64,000 nucleotides of DNA, taken from positions 56,786-120,785 of the forward strand of contig QNQO01000517.1 in NCBI GenBank assembly GCA_003290165.1, in the 5' to 3' direction. Below are positions 21,477-33,291 of the stretch, in pieces. Made by a program: the position numbers and the translations under genes. Origin of the DNA: Berberis thunbergii (Eukaryota; Streptophyta; Magnoliopsida; Ranunculales; Berberidaceae). Positions within the stretch are counted from its first letter, which is position 1, and each line of letters begins with the position of its first letter. The notes under the pieces were generated by a model. That model was given only the letters and a program-made list of their open reading frames with translations. It was not told where the DNA came from and did no database searches.

Positions 21477-22489
21477 ATGGGAGATTCACAAGGTAACGGT
21501 AAACGAAAAGATTATAAAACTTGGACCGCGGAAGAGAGCAATGCTTTGCTCCAGTTCATGGTTGAAGGCGCCATGCTTGGGTTCAGGGATATTAATGGTG
21601 TTATAAGTAAAACAACCATAGAGGCAAAGTTACTTCCAAAACTTAAGGAGAAAATTAGTAAGGAGATAACTTATAGCCAGTATCAAAGCCGAGTGAAATG
21701 GTTTAAGAAGCAATACAGCAATTACTCTCAGCTTATGCGCCACAATTCTGGGTTTGGATGGGACCCGATCACAAAGAGATTCACTGCGCCTGATGAAGTA
21801 TGGGCAAACTATTTGAAGGTGGGTTAAATATCTTGAACTTTTATTCTATTTTACAGCTTAATTTTTTTGACTCTTTAACATATTAACTTTCTTTATATTT
21901 TGAATCTTTTTTTCAGTCACATCCAGCGCATGCGCACTTTCAGTCAGAAACTTTTGCAGACTATGAGGATTTGAAGATTGCAGTTGGTAATGGAACTGAA
22001 ACTGGGATGGGGTCAATAGGTCTAGGTGATGATACAGATGCCACAACATATGATGAAGAAGGAAATGAATCTTGGGAATTTGGTGGCATGGATGACTTGG
22101 TCTTTGATCAAGACATCAATGCATTTGTGCAAACTGAAAATGCAAATGATGCACCACAAAGCAGAGCTCATGGCAAAAGAAGTAGAGCTGATTATGAACA
22201 AAGTAGCAACTCAAAAGGGGTAGCTACTCAAGCTGCAATTCTGAAAAACATATCAAGTGGCTTTGGTGAAATTGTCACCAGTTTTAAAACAATTTGTGGC
22301 ATAATGGAGAAGAGAGAATCAACAAACAGCGAATGTTGGATTGCTATTCAAGAGACCCCAGGATTGAATAATGCTGCTCAGTTTTTTGCGATTAGTTTTC
22401 TTAACACTAAAACAAAGCAAGACACCTTCTTGAAGATGAGTCTAGACCAAAGACTTGATTGGATCACTTGGGCACAAAGGGATGCATAA
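21477..22489 (+). CDS. PIF/Harbinger ORF1, Myb/SANT-like DNA-binding protein
   Basis: Two exons, 21477-21818 and 21917-22489, joined at TTGAAG|GTGGGT and TTTTTTTCAG|TCACATCC. The protein is about 305 residues. Residues about 12-115 form the Myb/SANT-like domain with tryptophans at KTWTAEE, RVKWFKKQ and GFGWDP, as in plant transposon-associated Myb_DNA-bind_3 proteins. A Glu/Asp-rich linker follows, then a C-terminal part ending LDWITWAQRDA. In PIF/Pong-type elements ORF1 is needed with the transposase for mobilisation, acting in the nucleus. The ORF is intact. It is a transposon gene, not a host gene, although host genes with this fold exist. Confidence 0.88.
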
Positions 22490-22781
22490 AGCTAATAAGC
22501 TATAGGCCATTTGGATTTTTAAGTCATGTAGTTTGATACTTTTTTATATGCATAAGGCTAAATACTGTGTGTTGATTTCATTTTGCAAATGATGATTTTT
22601 AATTTGGTTGTGTTGAATGATTTGATTTTGTTGAATGTTGGATTGCAATTTTTCATGTCATTACCTGCCTGGTTATCTTTTTTTTTTGTTAGATACATGT
22701 CTTGTTCTCTAATGTCTAATATATTTGGTTTGAATATATAATGACCTTGTTCAGGTACTTGCTTTGATAACAATCTGTGAA

Positions 22782-24260
22782 ATGGATATGTATGGAGTTG
22801 ATGAACAGGATGAAGAGTTTTACAAGGCCATGAGAATTTTATTAACGGCAATACAAGCAGTGATTTATGTGTCATATAATCTTGTGCCCAATATAAGTGA
22901 TGAACGTATTAGACATTCATTGACTCGACGACCGGTGACATCAAATGGATACATATACATGAATTAGTTATTGGATGGAGACCCACATATCTTTCGGAAT
23001 GTCTACAGAATGTATCCTGAAGTGTTTCGAAAATTATGTGTCATCATACAAAAGAAAACACCTCTACGGAGTACTAGATATATTTGTGTTGAAGAAATGT
23101 TTGCGACCTTTTTACTAGTTGTCGGTCAAAACAATCGATATAGTGAACCTCGAATGGTATTTGAGCGATCTCATTTCACTGTTAGCAGAAGTTTCAACAA
23201 AATCTTGAAGAGCTTGAATACAATAGCTCCAATGTTCATGGCTAAACCACCGCTACTTGATACCACACCACCTAACATAAGAGAAAGTACAAGGTTTTAT
23301 CCTTTCTTTAAGGTACGCAATGTAAGTTTTATGGCAAATATTTATATCACTGTATTGCTTTAATATTGGTTCTTTTCTTCTTTTTGTACATATGTTGTAA
23401 TTATTTTTCTTTTTTCTCAGAATTGTATTGGAGCTATTGATGGCACACATATTCCTGCAACGGTTGTTGGACGTGAGGTCAGTAGATTCAGGAACCGTCA
23501 TGGGAAACTATCACAAAATGTTTTAGCAGCTTGCAACTTTGATTTACAATTCATATATGTGCTTAGTGGATGGGAGGGTTCTGCTCATGATTCGAAAGTG
23601 TTAAATGATGTTATTTCTAGACAAAATGGACTCAAAATACCATCAGGTATAATGTTACGTGCATTAAAAATGTAGCAAACTTATTGAATTTTATACCATA
23701 TAGTATAAAGTATAAACATACTAATTGCACATTTTTTATGATCAGGTAAATATTACCTTGGAGATTGTGGATTTCCAAACCGACGTCATTTTTTAGCTCC
23801 ATTTCGTGGCACTCGATATCATCTCAAAGATTTTGGCGGTCCAGGAAACCATCCTGTCAACGCAATTGAGTTATTTAATCTTCATCATGCTTCATTGAGG
23901 AACATAATTGAGAGAATATTTGGAATATTCAAGTCGCGCTTTACAATTTTCAAATCAGCACCACCATTTCCTTACAAGACACAAGCGGAGCTTGTTTTGG
24001 CATGTGCAGGATTGCATAATTTTCTTCGACAAGAATGTCGTTCAGATGAATTTCCTCCTGAACCAGAAAATGATCCGGTAGAGAATGATGAAGGTAATTT
24101 TGAATGGGATGATATTCAAACCCAAGAGCAGCAAAGAGAAAATGCTAATCAATGGAGAATGAGTATTGCTAATCAAATGTGGGCAGCAGCTCAAGCAAAC
24201 AGCAACGTTGCTAACAATGATAATGAAGAAAATGACCATAATCATGAAGGAGAAGAATGA
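22782..24260 (+). pseudogene. PIF/Harbinger transposase (DDE_4) with one in-frame stop
   Basis: Three exons: 22782-23312, 23422-23646 and 23746-24260, with GT-AG introns of 109 and 99 bp. The catalytic core is present: IDGTHIPA (first Asp), GWEGSAHDSKVL (second Asp) and ERIFGIFKSRF (Glu). A helix-turn-helix-like N-terminal part spans RNVYRMYPEVFRKLC to FERSHFTVSRSFNKIL. The C-terminal tail is acidic and ends at TGA 24260. A single TAG at 22965-22967 interrupts the frame just before LLDGDP, and the frame continues unchanged afterwards, so one substitution separates this copy from an open gene. The start could also be ATG 22764. Confidence 0.9.
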
Positions 24261-25513
24261 TCATATACAATTTTATGGACGTTTACTTCTTATTTTAAAG
24301 ATGCTAATTAATGACCTTTTCTTTTTCTAGTTTTTTTAGCACATGTATTTCTATTTTATGGACGTTTTTTTTGTTTCATCACTATTTACCAACTTCTTTT
24401 TTATCTTGCAAATAATTAGAAATCTGTAACAGTCGTTCATACAAAGTCCGTGGATTCTCATAAATCTCTAGAAAGTCTGTAGCAAAAGTCTATGGATTTA
24501 AGAAATCAGTAGAAGTCCGTGGACAATTTAAAGAGTCTGTGGACAATTTAAAGAGTCCGTGGACTTTTCAAATTATTTATCAATTCCATAAGAATCCATA
24601 TACAATACACCCCCCTTAGATATCGTAGTTGATATAATGCCTAATTTGTGCCTACTTTTATACTTTTATGACCGACAATGATTATTTTATTAACTCAGAT
24701 TAACTTATAAAGTTATAAGACATATTTACCCTTCCTAATAAATAAAAAAAACCTAATTTTATATTTTTATGACCAACAATGATTCTATTTTTTAAACCCT
24801 TAACCCCTTCCACCCCATGCCACTCGTAGGTATCGATATTAATTATTCTAATTATGAACAATAAATTATAAGTTTTTATAAAATTTCATTGATTGACAAG
24901 TTAATTAAATTATTATGCTAAGGTTCGGTAAACTTTTCATAGTGTAGTTAATAATGATTAGAAATTTGGTTTTAATTAATTAATAAAATTAATTTGATTA
25001 ACTTGTCATAAATTTTTACATTCTAGTGGAATTATAAAATAGTTATTATATATATAAAATAACAAGTGATTCACTAATCGTTTTTTCTCCATGAATGATA
25101 ACAGGTGATTCACTTATTGTTTTTCTCCATGATAATAAAAGTATAGTTATTATTACACAGTTATAATAATAATAACTATAAAAGTAGTAACATTATTATA
25201 ATAATAATAACTATAACATAGTCATTATATGTGTAATAATAACAAGTAACTCACTAATTGTTTTTTCTCCATGAATGATAACACAAAGTATCTAAAAATA
25301 ATTCATTAATAAAAGAGTCTTTGTTGGTCATAAATTTTGTAGGAAGGATAAATATGTCATATAATTTTATGAGGTAATTTGGGTAATGAAATAGTCCTTA
25401 TTGGTCTAAAAGTCTAAAAGTATGTGCAAATTAGTCATTACATCAACTATGGTATCTAAATTTTTTATTTTGTGAAAAAATAAGTCCTAAAAGTCATTTT
25501 TCATTTTTTGGGG

Positions 25514-26228
25514 CCGTGAAGGATCTGGCAATTTTCTTATATTAAATTAAACGTAAAATTACTTATACATTTTGGAAAATGCTTTGCAACTGATTTAAAT
25601 TTAAATTTTGAATCGTCAAACCAACAGTTTAGATTTTAAAATTAAGATGTTTTGTCAATGGTACAATGTACTAAGCCGAGAAAATAAGCAACATGACCAT
25701 ACTAATTTTTAATGTTTTATATCTTGTAATTAAGCGACAAACTAATAATTATAGTTTCTTGATTATTTAAGAGATTTTCACGAGAAGTTTTCAGTTTTTT
25801 ACGGTTCTTTTTGTTGGAAGGGTAACTGTAAGTTAAACTACCAAAAATAAACAGTAACGTGACAGTGATAATGTAATTTTCACCTGGATTCCAATGCCTT
25901 CAGGTTCTTTCAAAACAAAAATATTAAATTATTTTAAGATAAACATTTTGAAAATGGTAAACATGACAACACGAGAACTGTATTTGAATGCAGTACTGCA
26001 AAAAAAGAAGAAAAAAAGGATATGCATATTTGCATTTTCCTAGTCAACCCTCGTATGTATATATCGTTGCAAGTATAGTTCATCTAACAATGAACTACTT
26101 TAGAATGAATGTCTAGATGGTTTTTTTTACTTGTAAATCTCATTGAAATAAATTGTTCTCATTTCCATTATTAGATTTTAAAAGAAGGATTTGGGTACAG
26201 GATTTGAAGTTTATAACTGAGCAAATAT
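25514..26228. other. AT-rich spacer
   Basis: Nothing recognised. Confidence 0.4.
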
Positions 26229-26246
26229 ACCTTTTGAATATACTTT

Positions 26247-26413
26247 TTTTTTGGAAAGCGAGCTGGGTTTTTATAGGATCCCGTAACCTATCAACAAGGT
26301 GCGACCTACAGGTCAACACCATAAGAAGGTAACCATGTCGCCGGCGGGTCTCGAACCTAGACGTGTGGGATAAACCCACACAGTCCTAACCACTCAACCA
26401 TAACACCATTGGC
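26247..26413 (-). mobile_element. tRNA-derived SINE
   Basis: Read on the minus strand, it starts GCCAATGG and carries an A-box-like TGGTTGAGTGG and a B-box GGTTCGAGACC about 35 bp further on. The tRNA-unrelated body follows and ends in an A tract (the T run on the plus strand from 26243). It is flanked by the exact 18-bp direct repeat ACCTTTTGAATATACTTT (26229-26246 and 26414-26431), as expected for L1-type target-primed insertion. The length is about 167 bp. Confidence 0.93.
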
Positions 26414-26523
26414 ACCTTTTGAATATACTTTGTCCGTTATAATCGTTATAAGTAGGATTTAGATAAATTACAAGAAGGCATACACTCCCAATCGTACGCC
26501 TTAGCATGAATATCATGCGCTAA

Positions 26524-26645
26524 TTCTAAGGGGCGAGGAAACGCGCGAATAACCACCCATCCCCCTCGAGATGAGCGAAGGCACGCATCTCTAGGGGGAT
26601 GGGTGGTTACACTCACTTTCGCGTGTTTCCTCGCCGCCTAGAAGA
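26524..26645. repeat. GC-rich foldback hairpin
   Basis: The left arm (GGCGAGGAAACGCGCGA, then TAACCACCCATCCCCCT and GAGATG) pairs with the right arm (CATCTCTAGGGGGATGGG, TGGTTA, then TCGCGTGTTTCCTCGCC). Arms are about 50-60 bp around a loop of about 12 bp, with one 9-bp bulge on the right. It stands out from AT-rich surroundings. It could be a foldback MITE or a structured RNA precursor; no target duplication is evident. Confidence 0.6.
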
Positions 26646-27731
<1,086 letters not shown>

Positions 27732-27755
27732 GTTTGGCGCCGTCCATAGGGAGGA
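27732..27755 (+). promoter_or_regulatory. Primer binding site
   Basis: GTTTGGCGCCGTCCATAGGG directly after the 5' LTR, with the same GGCGCCGT core as at 541-559. The priming tRNA was not determined. Confidence 0.7.
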
Positions 27756-28032
27756 CAAAGTTCCTAACCTTTCATTGGCATCGTCTCCCTTTGAAACACA
27801 GAGAAATGGTGACCACTAGATCACGCAATAATAAGAACAAGGGGACATGTCAAATGCTCAGCCTGGTGTTGTACCACCGCATTCAACAGTTCCAGTGATG
27901 CACGAGCAGCAGCCTCATGCCTCCTGTGCCGACAATAGCAACGACGAACCCTAGGATATATATGCTATCATCTCATACAATAGATAGCCAAAGTGGTGGA
28001 GGCCCTCGGGCGACAAAATCCTCCACCCACTA

Positions 28033-28819
28033 ATGGAAACCAGGAGCAGCACGGGCCCTCCCCCGTCTCCGGATGATGGCAGAGAGCACGCACATGAGAG
28101 TCAAACTCCCGCTAGTTCTCATTGGACTAAAGGAGGTTGCATGGCTAAAATGGAGCTCGCCGCCAGGGTGGAGTGGCTCGACCCACAAAACCCCCTCCGC
28201 AAAGGGGCACACGACCTAGACGTGTTGTATTGTCTCTCTGTCCCACCATTCGTGGATCGAATCATGAATGAGGCTCTTCTGAAGAAGTTCACTCCTTCGA
28301 AGCTCGACTTCTACGATGGAACCACTAATCCATTCAACCACCTGCGCCATTACCAACACGTAATGGCTATCAAAGAAGGATCTGAGTCGGTGATGTGCAT
28401 AACTTTTCCCACAAGCTTGAAGAAGTCAACACTGACATGATTCCACAGCCTCCCGCCAAGGTCGATCGACTCCTTTAAGATGTTGAAAAATGAGTTCCTG
28501 ACGCGCTTTGTTGGGAGCCAGCATTTTCGAAAAGGCCCACACTACATACTTTCTCTAAAGTAGAGGTCCAATGAGACACTCAGAATATGTCACGCACTTC
28601 AACAATGAGCTAACACACAGCCGTGACAACATTCACTGCACGCCTAAAGGAAAGAAAACTCTACAAAAACCTCACATTGGAGCCCCTCCGGACATGATGG
28701 AGCTCCTCAAGAGCGCTCAGGAACACATTACTTTAGCAGAGTTGAGGACCGTAAAGAGGGAAATCGAAGGCGAAAAGAAACCCTTCGTTCATAAGGAAAA
28801 GAATGAGGGGGGAAAATGA
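28033..28819 (+). pseudogene. Tat-like gag remnant
   Basis: The frame at 28033-28440 encodes a gypsy Gag capsid N-terminal part with PPFVDRIMNEALLKKF, LDFYDGTTNPFNHLRHY and FPTSLKKSTLT. A TGA at 28438-28440 replaces the Trp codon present in the second copy (TLTWFHN at about 48960). After the stop the same frame continues FHSLPPRSIDSFK to GPHYILSLK at about 28560. A frameshift leads to 28571-28819 with the C-terminal Gag part (HFNNELTHSRD, IHCTPKGKK). Gag would form the virus-like particle; this copy is broken. Confidence 0.85.
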
Positions 28820-29276
28820 GAGGATGAAGAAATGAACAAGAGAAAGCGCAGTGACAATAGGCCATACCCTAGTTGGTCCAGGCCAGAGAAAGCGTCCAAC
28901 TACGTTGGTTCCAGAGCCATGACACCCCTCAATTCTAGCTCGTTGGACTTACTAAACTCCATGAAAAACTAGAAAGATCTGAAGTGTCCCTCAAAGTAGT
29001 GCCAAAACCCATCCAAGCGTGACAACGGAAAGTACCGCATACCACAAAGAAGGTGGCCAAAATACCAACGACTACAAGAGTTTGAGGTACAGGATTGAGT
29101 ACTAGATCCGCAGGGGCAAACTAAAAGAATTCCTAAACTCTGAGAAACGACCAGAACGAACCAAGAATCTGGGGGAGTTAGTTAAAGAGATAGAGAAGAA
29201 AACTCCGAACATAATCTATGTTTTTCATGGAGTCGGACCAAATGAAGACCAGTCGCAAAGGTCCCGCAAGCGGACC

Positions 29277-29759
29277 TTGTTGGAGTTGCGGACACGACCT
29301 GCAGACGAGGATAAAGGCATTTGGTACTCAGGGGTTCAGAGCCCCATTCACACCTTAACCTTCACAGAAAAGGACCTCAAAGGAGTCAGAGCGCCGCACA
29401 ATAAATCCCTAGTCATATTGGTAAGGTGGGAGGTACAGAGAGCTCTAGTAGACACAAAAAGCTCACTCAACGTCCTATTCTACAACGAGTTTCGCAGTAT
29501 GGACCTCAAGAGCTTGTCTTCTACAGACTACCTGTTGATCAGATTCAGTGGAAAGAAGTATTTTTCGATTAGAAAGATAAGGTTAGCAGTAGTGGCAGGA
29601 AAGCCGCAACTAAGAAAGGTCTTGTTTCTGGATTTCATGGCGGTAAACGCACCGTCTACCTACAACCTTATCTTGGGAAGACCATGGCTCCACCAGATGG
29701 AAGCAGTAGTCTCCACCCTTCACCAGTGTGTTAAGTACATTGCTAACCACTCCGAATGA
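29277..29759 (+). pseudogene. Retropepsin-like protease remnant
   Basis: An open frame of 160 codons with the Tat-type protease region. The active-site block reads ALVDTKSSLNVLF where the family has (L/V)VDGGSS, so the residue after the catalytic Asp-Thr/Gly is altered (K). The C-terminal hallmark LILGRPWLHQMEAVVSTLHQ is present. There is no downstream reverse transcriptase. The altered active site and isolated state make activity unlikely. Confidence 0.75.
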
Positions 29760-31479
29760 ACAATACGTGAAGACCAACCTACGGCACGAGGATGCCATTA
29801 CGCCGCACTGAAACAAAAAGAGTGCTCTTAGATCCAACCGAGTCCTACGGAGAAGCCTGAACCAGTGCCAGGTCGAATGGCGGCGGAAGCACCACAGTCA
29901 AGCGATACCGGAGTAATCTGCTCTTCAGCCAAGTGAAATGGAGAGGCCGAGGCAAACGGGAACACAACACTCCCGACCTTCGACCGATGTGGAGATAAAC
30001 CCCTACAAGGTTTACTCTTCAGTAACCTCTGTAACGCCATCAAAGCCCAACAATCTGCAGAGAACACTTACGATCCACAAGGGCCATCTGAATCCGCATC
30101 AGGGCATAGGTCAATCTTTCTTCGACAACAGTTAGTTTTTTTTCAATTGTTTATTTACCTTTCCATAGTCAATGCAGGTGTTGGTTCTTAAAGACTTATG
30201 TGATTTGCAATTATTTAAGAAATAAAGAAAAAATATTACGAAAACAAACTTTATTGATTACTGGAAAGATGTAACAACAAACGCCTTGAGGCGGATACAA
30301 AAGACTACATACTACAAGCATCTGAATACAGTGAGACATGAAGTAAATACTCGCTTAGACGATCCAACTATGTAAGGTATCCGAAAAAGTCCATGCAATC
30401 TATTTGAAAGTGAAAACAAAGATATTCAATGGACTTCGTTCGACCCCTTCCCAAGAAAAAGGACAAGGTGTCAGAGGAAACTGAAAGGATAGAGCATCTG
30501 ATTGCTCCATCGAATCACCCCAGGAAAACGACATGCCAACAGTGATGCAGACCTTACAACGTACGACTGACTTCCTCAAAAGACATCCTACCCCCTTGGA
30601 GACTTCCTCAAACAATTTTTGACCTCCTGAGGAGGATAGAAGAAGGCAGATGAGGATGACCACAAGCGACGAAGTAGTTAAGGTCTCACAATGCTACCAA
30701 GCGAGAACACTTTTCCCTTGCGCGGTACCCGGGGTGACTGAGAGCTACCACCCCCAGAAACACCGCACATCCATTAACACTTCGATCAACCATGAGTTAA
30801 CAAAGGGAATTGCATAGAACAGGCAACCACGCATAGCAACGATTATGATTGTGCCTGAACGGTGTAAATGTCAGAACATTCGAAGACTCTAGAGAAGAAG
30901 ATCCCCTTCAGCCTTTGGAAAATCCAAAGCATTTTCTTCAAGCAAGAACATTACAAGAGATAGACTCTGCGAAAAATAATGCCTACAACAATTGAAGAAC
31001 ACCATTATATAGACATGATGGTTGACCAAATGGGTGCCCATGCATTAACTGTCAAACATTTAATACTGCATGGGAAACGAGGAGATGATGATTCCCGAGG
31101 AAACTACTCAGACCACGTTTGTCCAATTCATGGCTTTGCACGCAACCCCATCAATTCAGAGGGAGTAACCGATACTCAACTGTCCCACAGCTTAAGTCGT
31201 ACACATGTTTTCGCACGATCTACGCTGTACACGTACGCAACCGTACAGGAAACCCTAGCTCTTCCTCTATGGGCCCATAGGCTCGGCCCACCATTCAAAC
31301 AATATTATGCTACATGCTTTGCACGAATACCAGAAATCCAAGTGAGCTTTGACGCACGGATCGTACCTACGGATCGCTATTTAGTTTAAGGTAATTTTGT
31401 CTACGCACGCCCTCGAACAGGCGGAACCTCTCTCCAACTGGGCAAGCTTAGTCAGCCAAGGCTGATGACGACTGTTTTC
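29760..31479 (+). other. Non-coding internal region of the Tat-like element
   Basis: Replaces the expected RT-RNase H-integrase part. The open frame at 30979-31389 (136 codons) has no recognisable domain. No pol motif was found in any frame. Confidence 0.5.
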
Positions 31480-32700
31480 TGGTATGTCCCGACACCTACT
31501 TCGCCGAGCGTGGAACCTGATGGTTTAGGAAATGGGAGTCTAATAAGCGATATCACGCCTGGTAACGATGACTCGCCATGGATCGTTGCCCCCTTCGTGG
31601 TCAATGATCACCAAACCCGATTAGGTAAGCCTAACCGGTGATGACTGGCAATGGAAACTTCTGATAAAATCCCAAACCTGTAGCCCCCACTACACAGGTC
31701 TATATGGTTTGGAAGGTGGGAGCCTAGTCAGTCCTGAACTAATTCTGTCGGGTCGCCATAGGACCACTGATTTTTAGCATGGCCGCCGAATTACCAACCC
31801 TGGACTTGTAGCCCCATAGTGCGGGTGCAAATAGTTTAGAAAATGGGAGCCTAGTCAGTCTCGAACTAATTTCGATGGCTCGCCACGGGACCACTGCTTT
31901 TAAGAGTGGCCGCCGTGTTACAAACCCTAGACTTGTAGCCCCCATTGCGCGGGCCTAGATAGTTAGAAGGTGGGAGCATAGTCAGTCCCGAACTGATTCC
32001 AATGGCTCGCCATGAGACCATTATTTTTCACCGTGGCTGCCGAATTACCAACCCTGAACTTGTAGCCCCCATTGCGTGGGTGTAGATAGTTTAGAAGGTG
32101 GGAGTCTAGTCAGTCCCAAACTGATTTTGACGGCTAGCCACGGGACCACTACTTTTCAGCGTGGCCGCCAAATTACCAACCCTGGACTTATAGCGACCAT
32201 TGCGCGGGTGTAGATAGTTTATGAGGTGGGATCCTAGTCAGTCGCGAACTGATTCCGACTGCTCACCACGGGACCACTGCTCTTCAACGTGGCTGCCAAA
32301 AATCGTCTAATTTGTTGCTTGATGCGCATGAGTGTAGATGATTTTGAAGGTGGGAGTCTAGTCAGTCTCGAATTGATTTCGACGGCTCGCCATGGGGCCA
32401 CTGCTTATCAGCCTGGTCGTCAAACCCCTTCATCTCTAACTTGTAGCCCCCATCCAAGGCCCTATTGATGAATGAAAGAAGGGGTTTTTGAGCTCTCTAA
32501 CCCTGTAAGCCCACACCGATGTAGAGTAGATCATTCAACTGCGCGAGTATATATGGTTCGAAAGGTGGGAGACTAGTCAGTCCCTGACTAATTTCGATGC
32601 CTCGCCACGGGACTACCGTTCTTCAGCTTAGTCGCCAAATCATTGCTCACCGAACCTGTAGTCCACACTGTTTGGACATAGATGATTCGAAAGGTGAGAG
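31480..32700 (+). repeat. Tandem array, unit about 127 bp
   Basis: Successive units contain GGTGGGAGxCTAGTCAGTC, TCGCCACGGGACCACTG, GGCCGCCxAATTACCAACCC and CTTGTAGCCCCCATTGCG. The CTAGTCAGTC block recurs near 31725, 31853, 31981, 32110, 32237, 32362 and 32577; the last interval is longer because of an insert. A degenerate unit begins near 31536. Tandem repeats before the 3' LTR are typical of Tat-lineage elements. Confidence 0.9.
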
Positions 32701-33291
32701 CCCCAAGCAACTCGCCACACTACCACCCTTCCCCTTCGAAACAACGACGCAAAGATGAATCTTAGCAGAGTCAGTGTCCTCACGCTCAAACGGACTGGCA
32801 TTCTATTATCAGCAAAGGCCACTTACGTCAACGCACAAATTATCCGGCCAATGCTCGGATAAATGCTACATAGTGTGTCAACACGAGCTTATGACACCCG
32901 ACTCGATACAAAAGCTTTAACGCGTACAATCAGCTATCGCAATTCGCCCATAGCAGCAGCTGCAGTTGACCAATCAGACGAGCGAGGTAAGCCTCCTGCA
33001 GCTTACCTTGAGAACGATACATAGCTTGGGAGCCCTACCTTCGGCTAAACTGTCTGTGGCATGCTCACTATCGGACACGACTGCACAACAATGGTCCTAA
33101 GTCATTCACAATGCAAGTGGTCAAGCTCTCTATTGCAGAAAGACCACTCGACGTCCTATTGAATCAACCAGCCTATGCCAAAGCAATATGACAAGGCGAA
33201 ACGAAAAGCATACAATAAAAATAACAAGCACAAAACGGATAAAACTGTTTTCATTAATGGTCAAAACAAAAAGGGTACAAATACACAAAGT
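32701..33291 (+). other. Internal spacer of the Tat-like element
   Basis: Between the tandem array and the antisense ORF; nothing recognised. Confidence 0.4.

Larger units (their letters stand above)
19190..24615 (+). mobile_element. PIF/Harbinger DNA transposon, nearly complete
   Basis: 5,426 bp with inverted termini GGGGGGTGTACTGTATCTGG and, at the right, the complement of CCATATACAATACACCCCCC. It is flanked by the 3-bp duplication TTA (19187-19189 and 24616-24618), as expected for this superfamily. It carries both usual genes in the same orientation: a Myb/SANT-like ORF1 (21477-22489) and a DDE transposase (22782-24260). Subterminal regions at about 19220-19420 and 24440-24590 are full of AGTCC(A/G)(C/T)(A/G)AA/GTGGAC-type short repeats that may bind transposase. 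The 2 kb before ORF1 is non-coding. Confidence 0.93.
19144..25503. mobile_element. Inverted-repeat element, copy 2, split by a PIF/Harbinger insertion
   Basis: Termini TGAAAATGACTTTTAAG (19144) and AAAAGTCATTTTTCA (ending 25503) are flanked by the exact direct repeat TTTTTTGGGG at 19134-19143 and 25504-25513. A 9-10 bp duplication with long inverted repeats suggests a Mutator-like non-autonomous element. Removing 19190-24618 rejoins ATAGATCATTTAG to ATATCGTAGTTGAT, which matches the uninterrupted sequence of copy 1 at 16170-16205. The element is then about 930 bp. It has no coding sequence of its own. Confidence 0.8.

Noticed and set aside
26333..26408. Possible functional tRNA gene on the minus strand
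   Set aside because: A- and B-boxes are present but no cloverleaf or acceptor stem could be formed; the A tail and 18-bp target duplication show a SINE.
30979..31389. 136-codon open frame in the Tat-like element where RT should lie
   Set aside because: No RT, RNase H or integrase motif; no similarity recognised. Left as non-coding.
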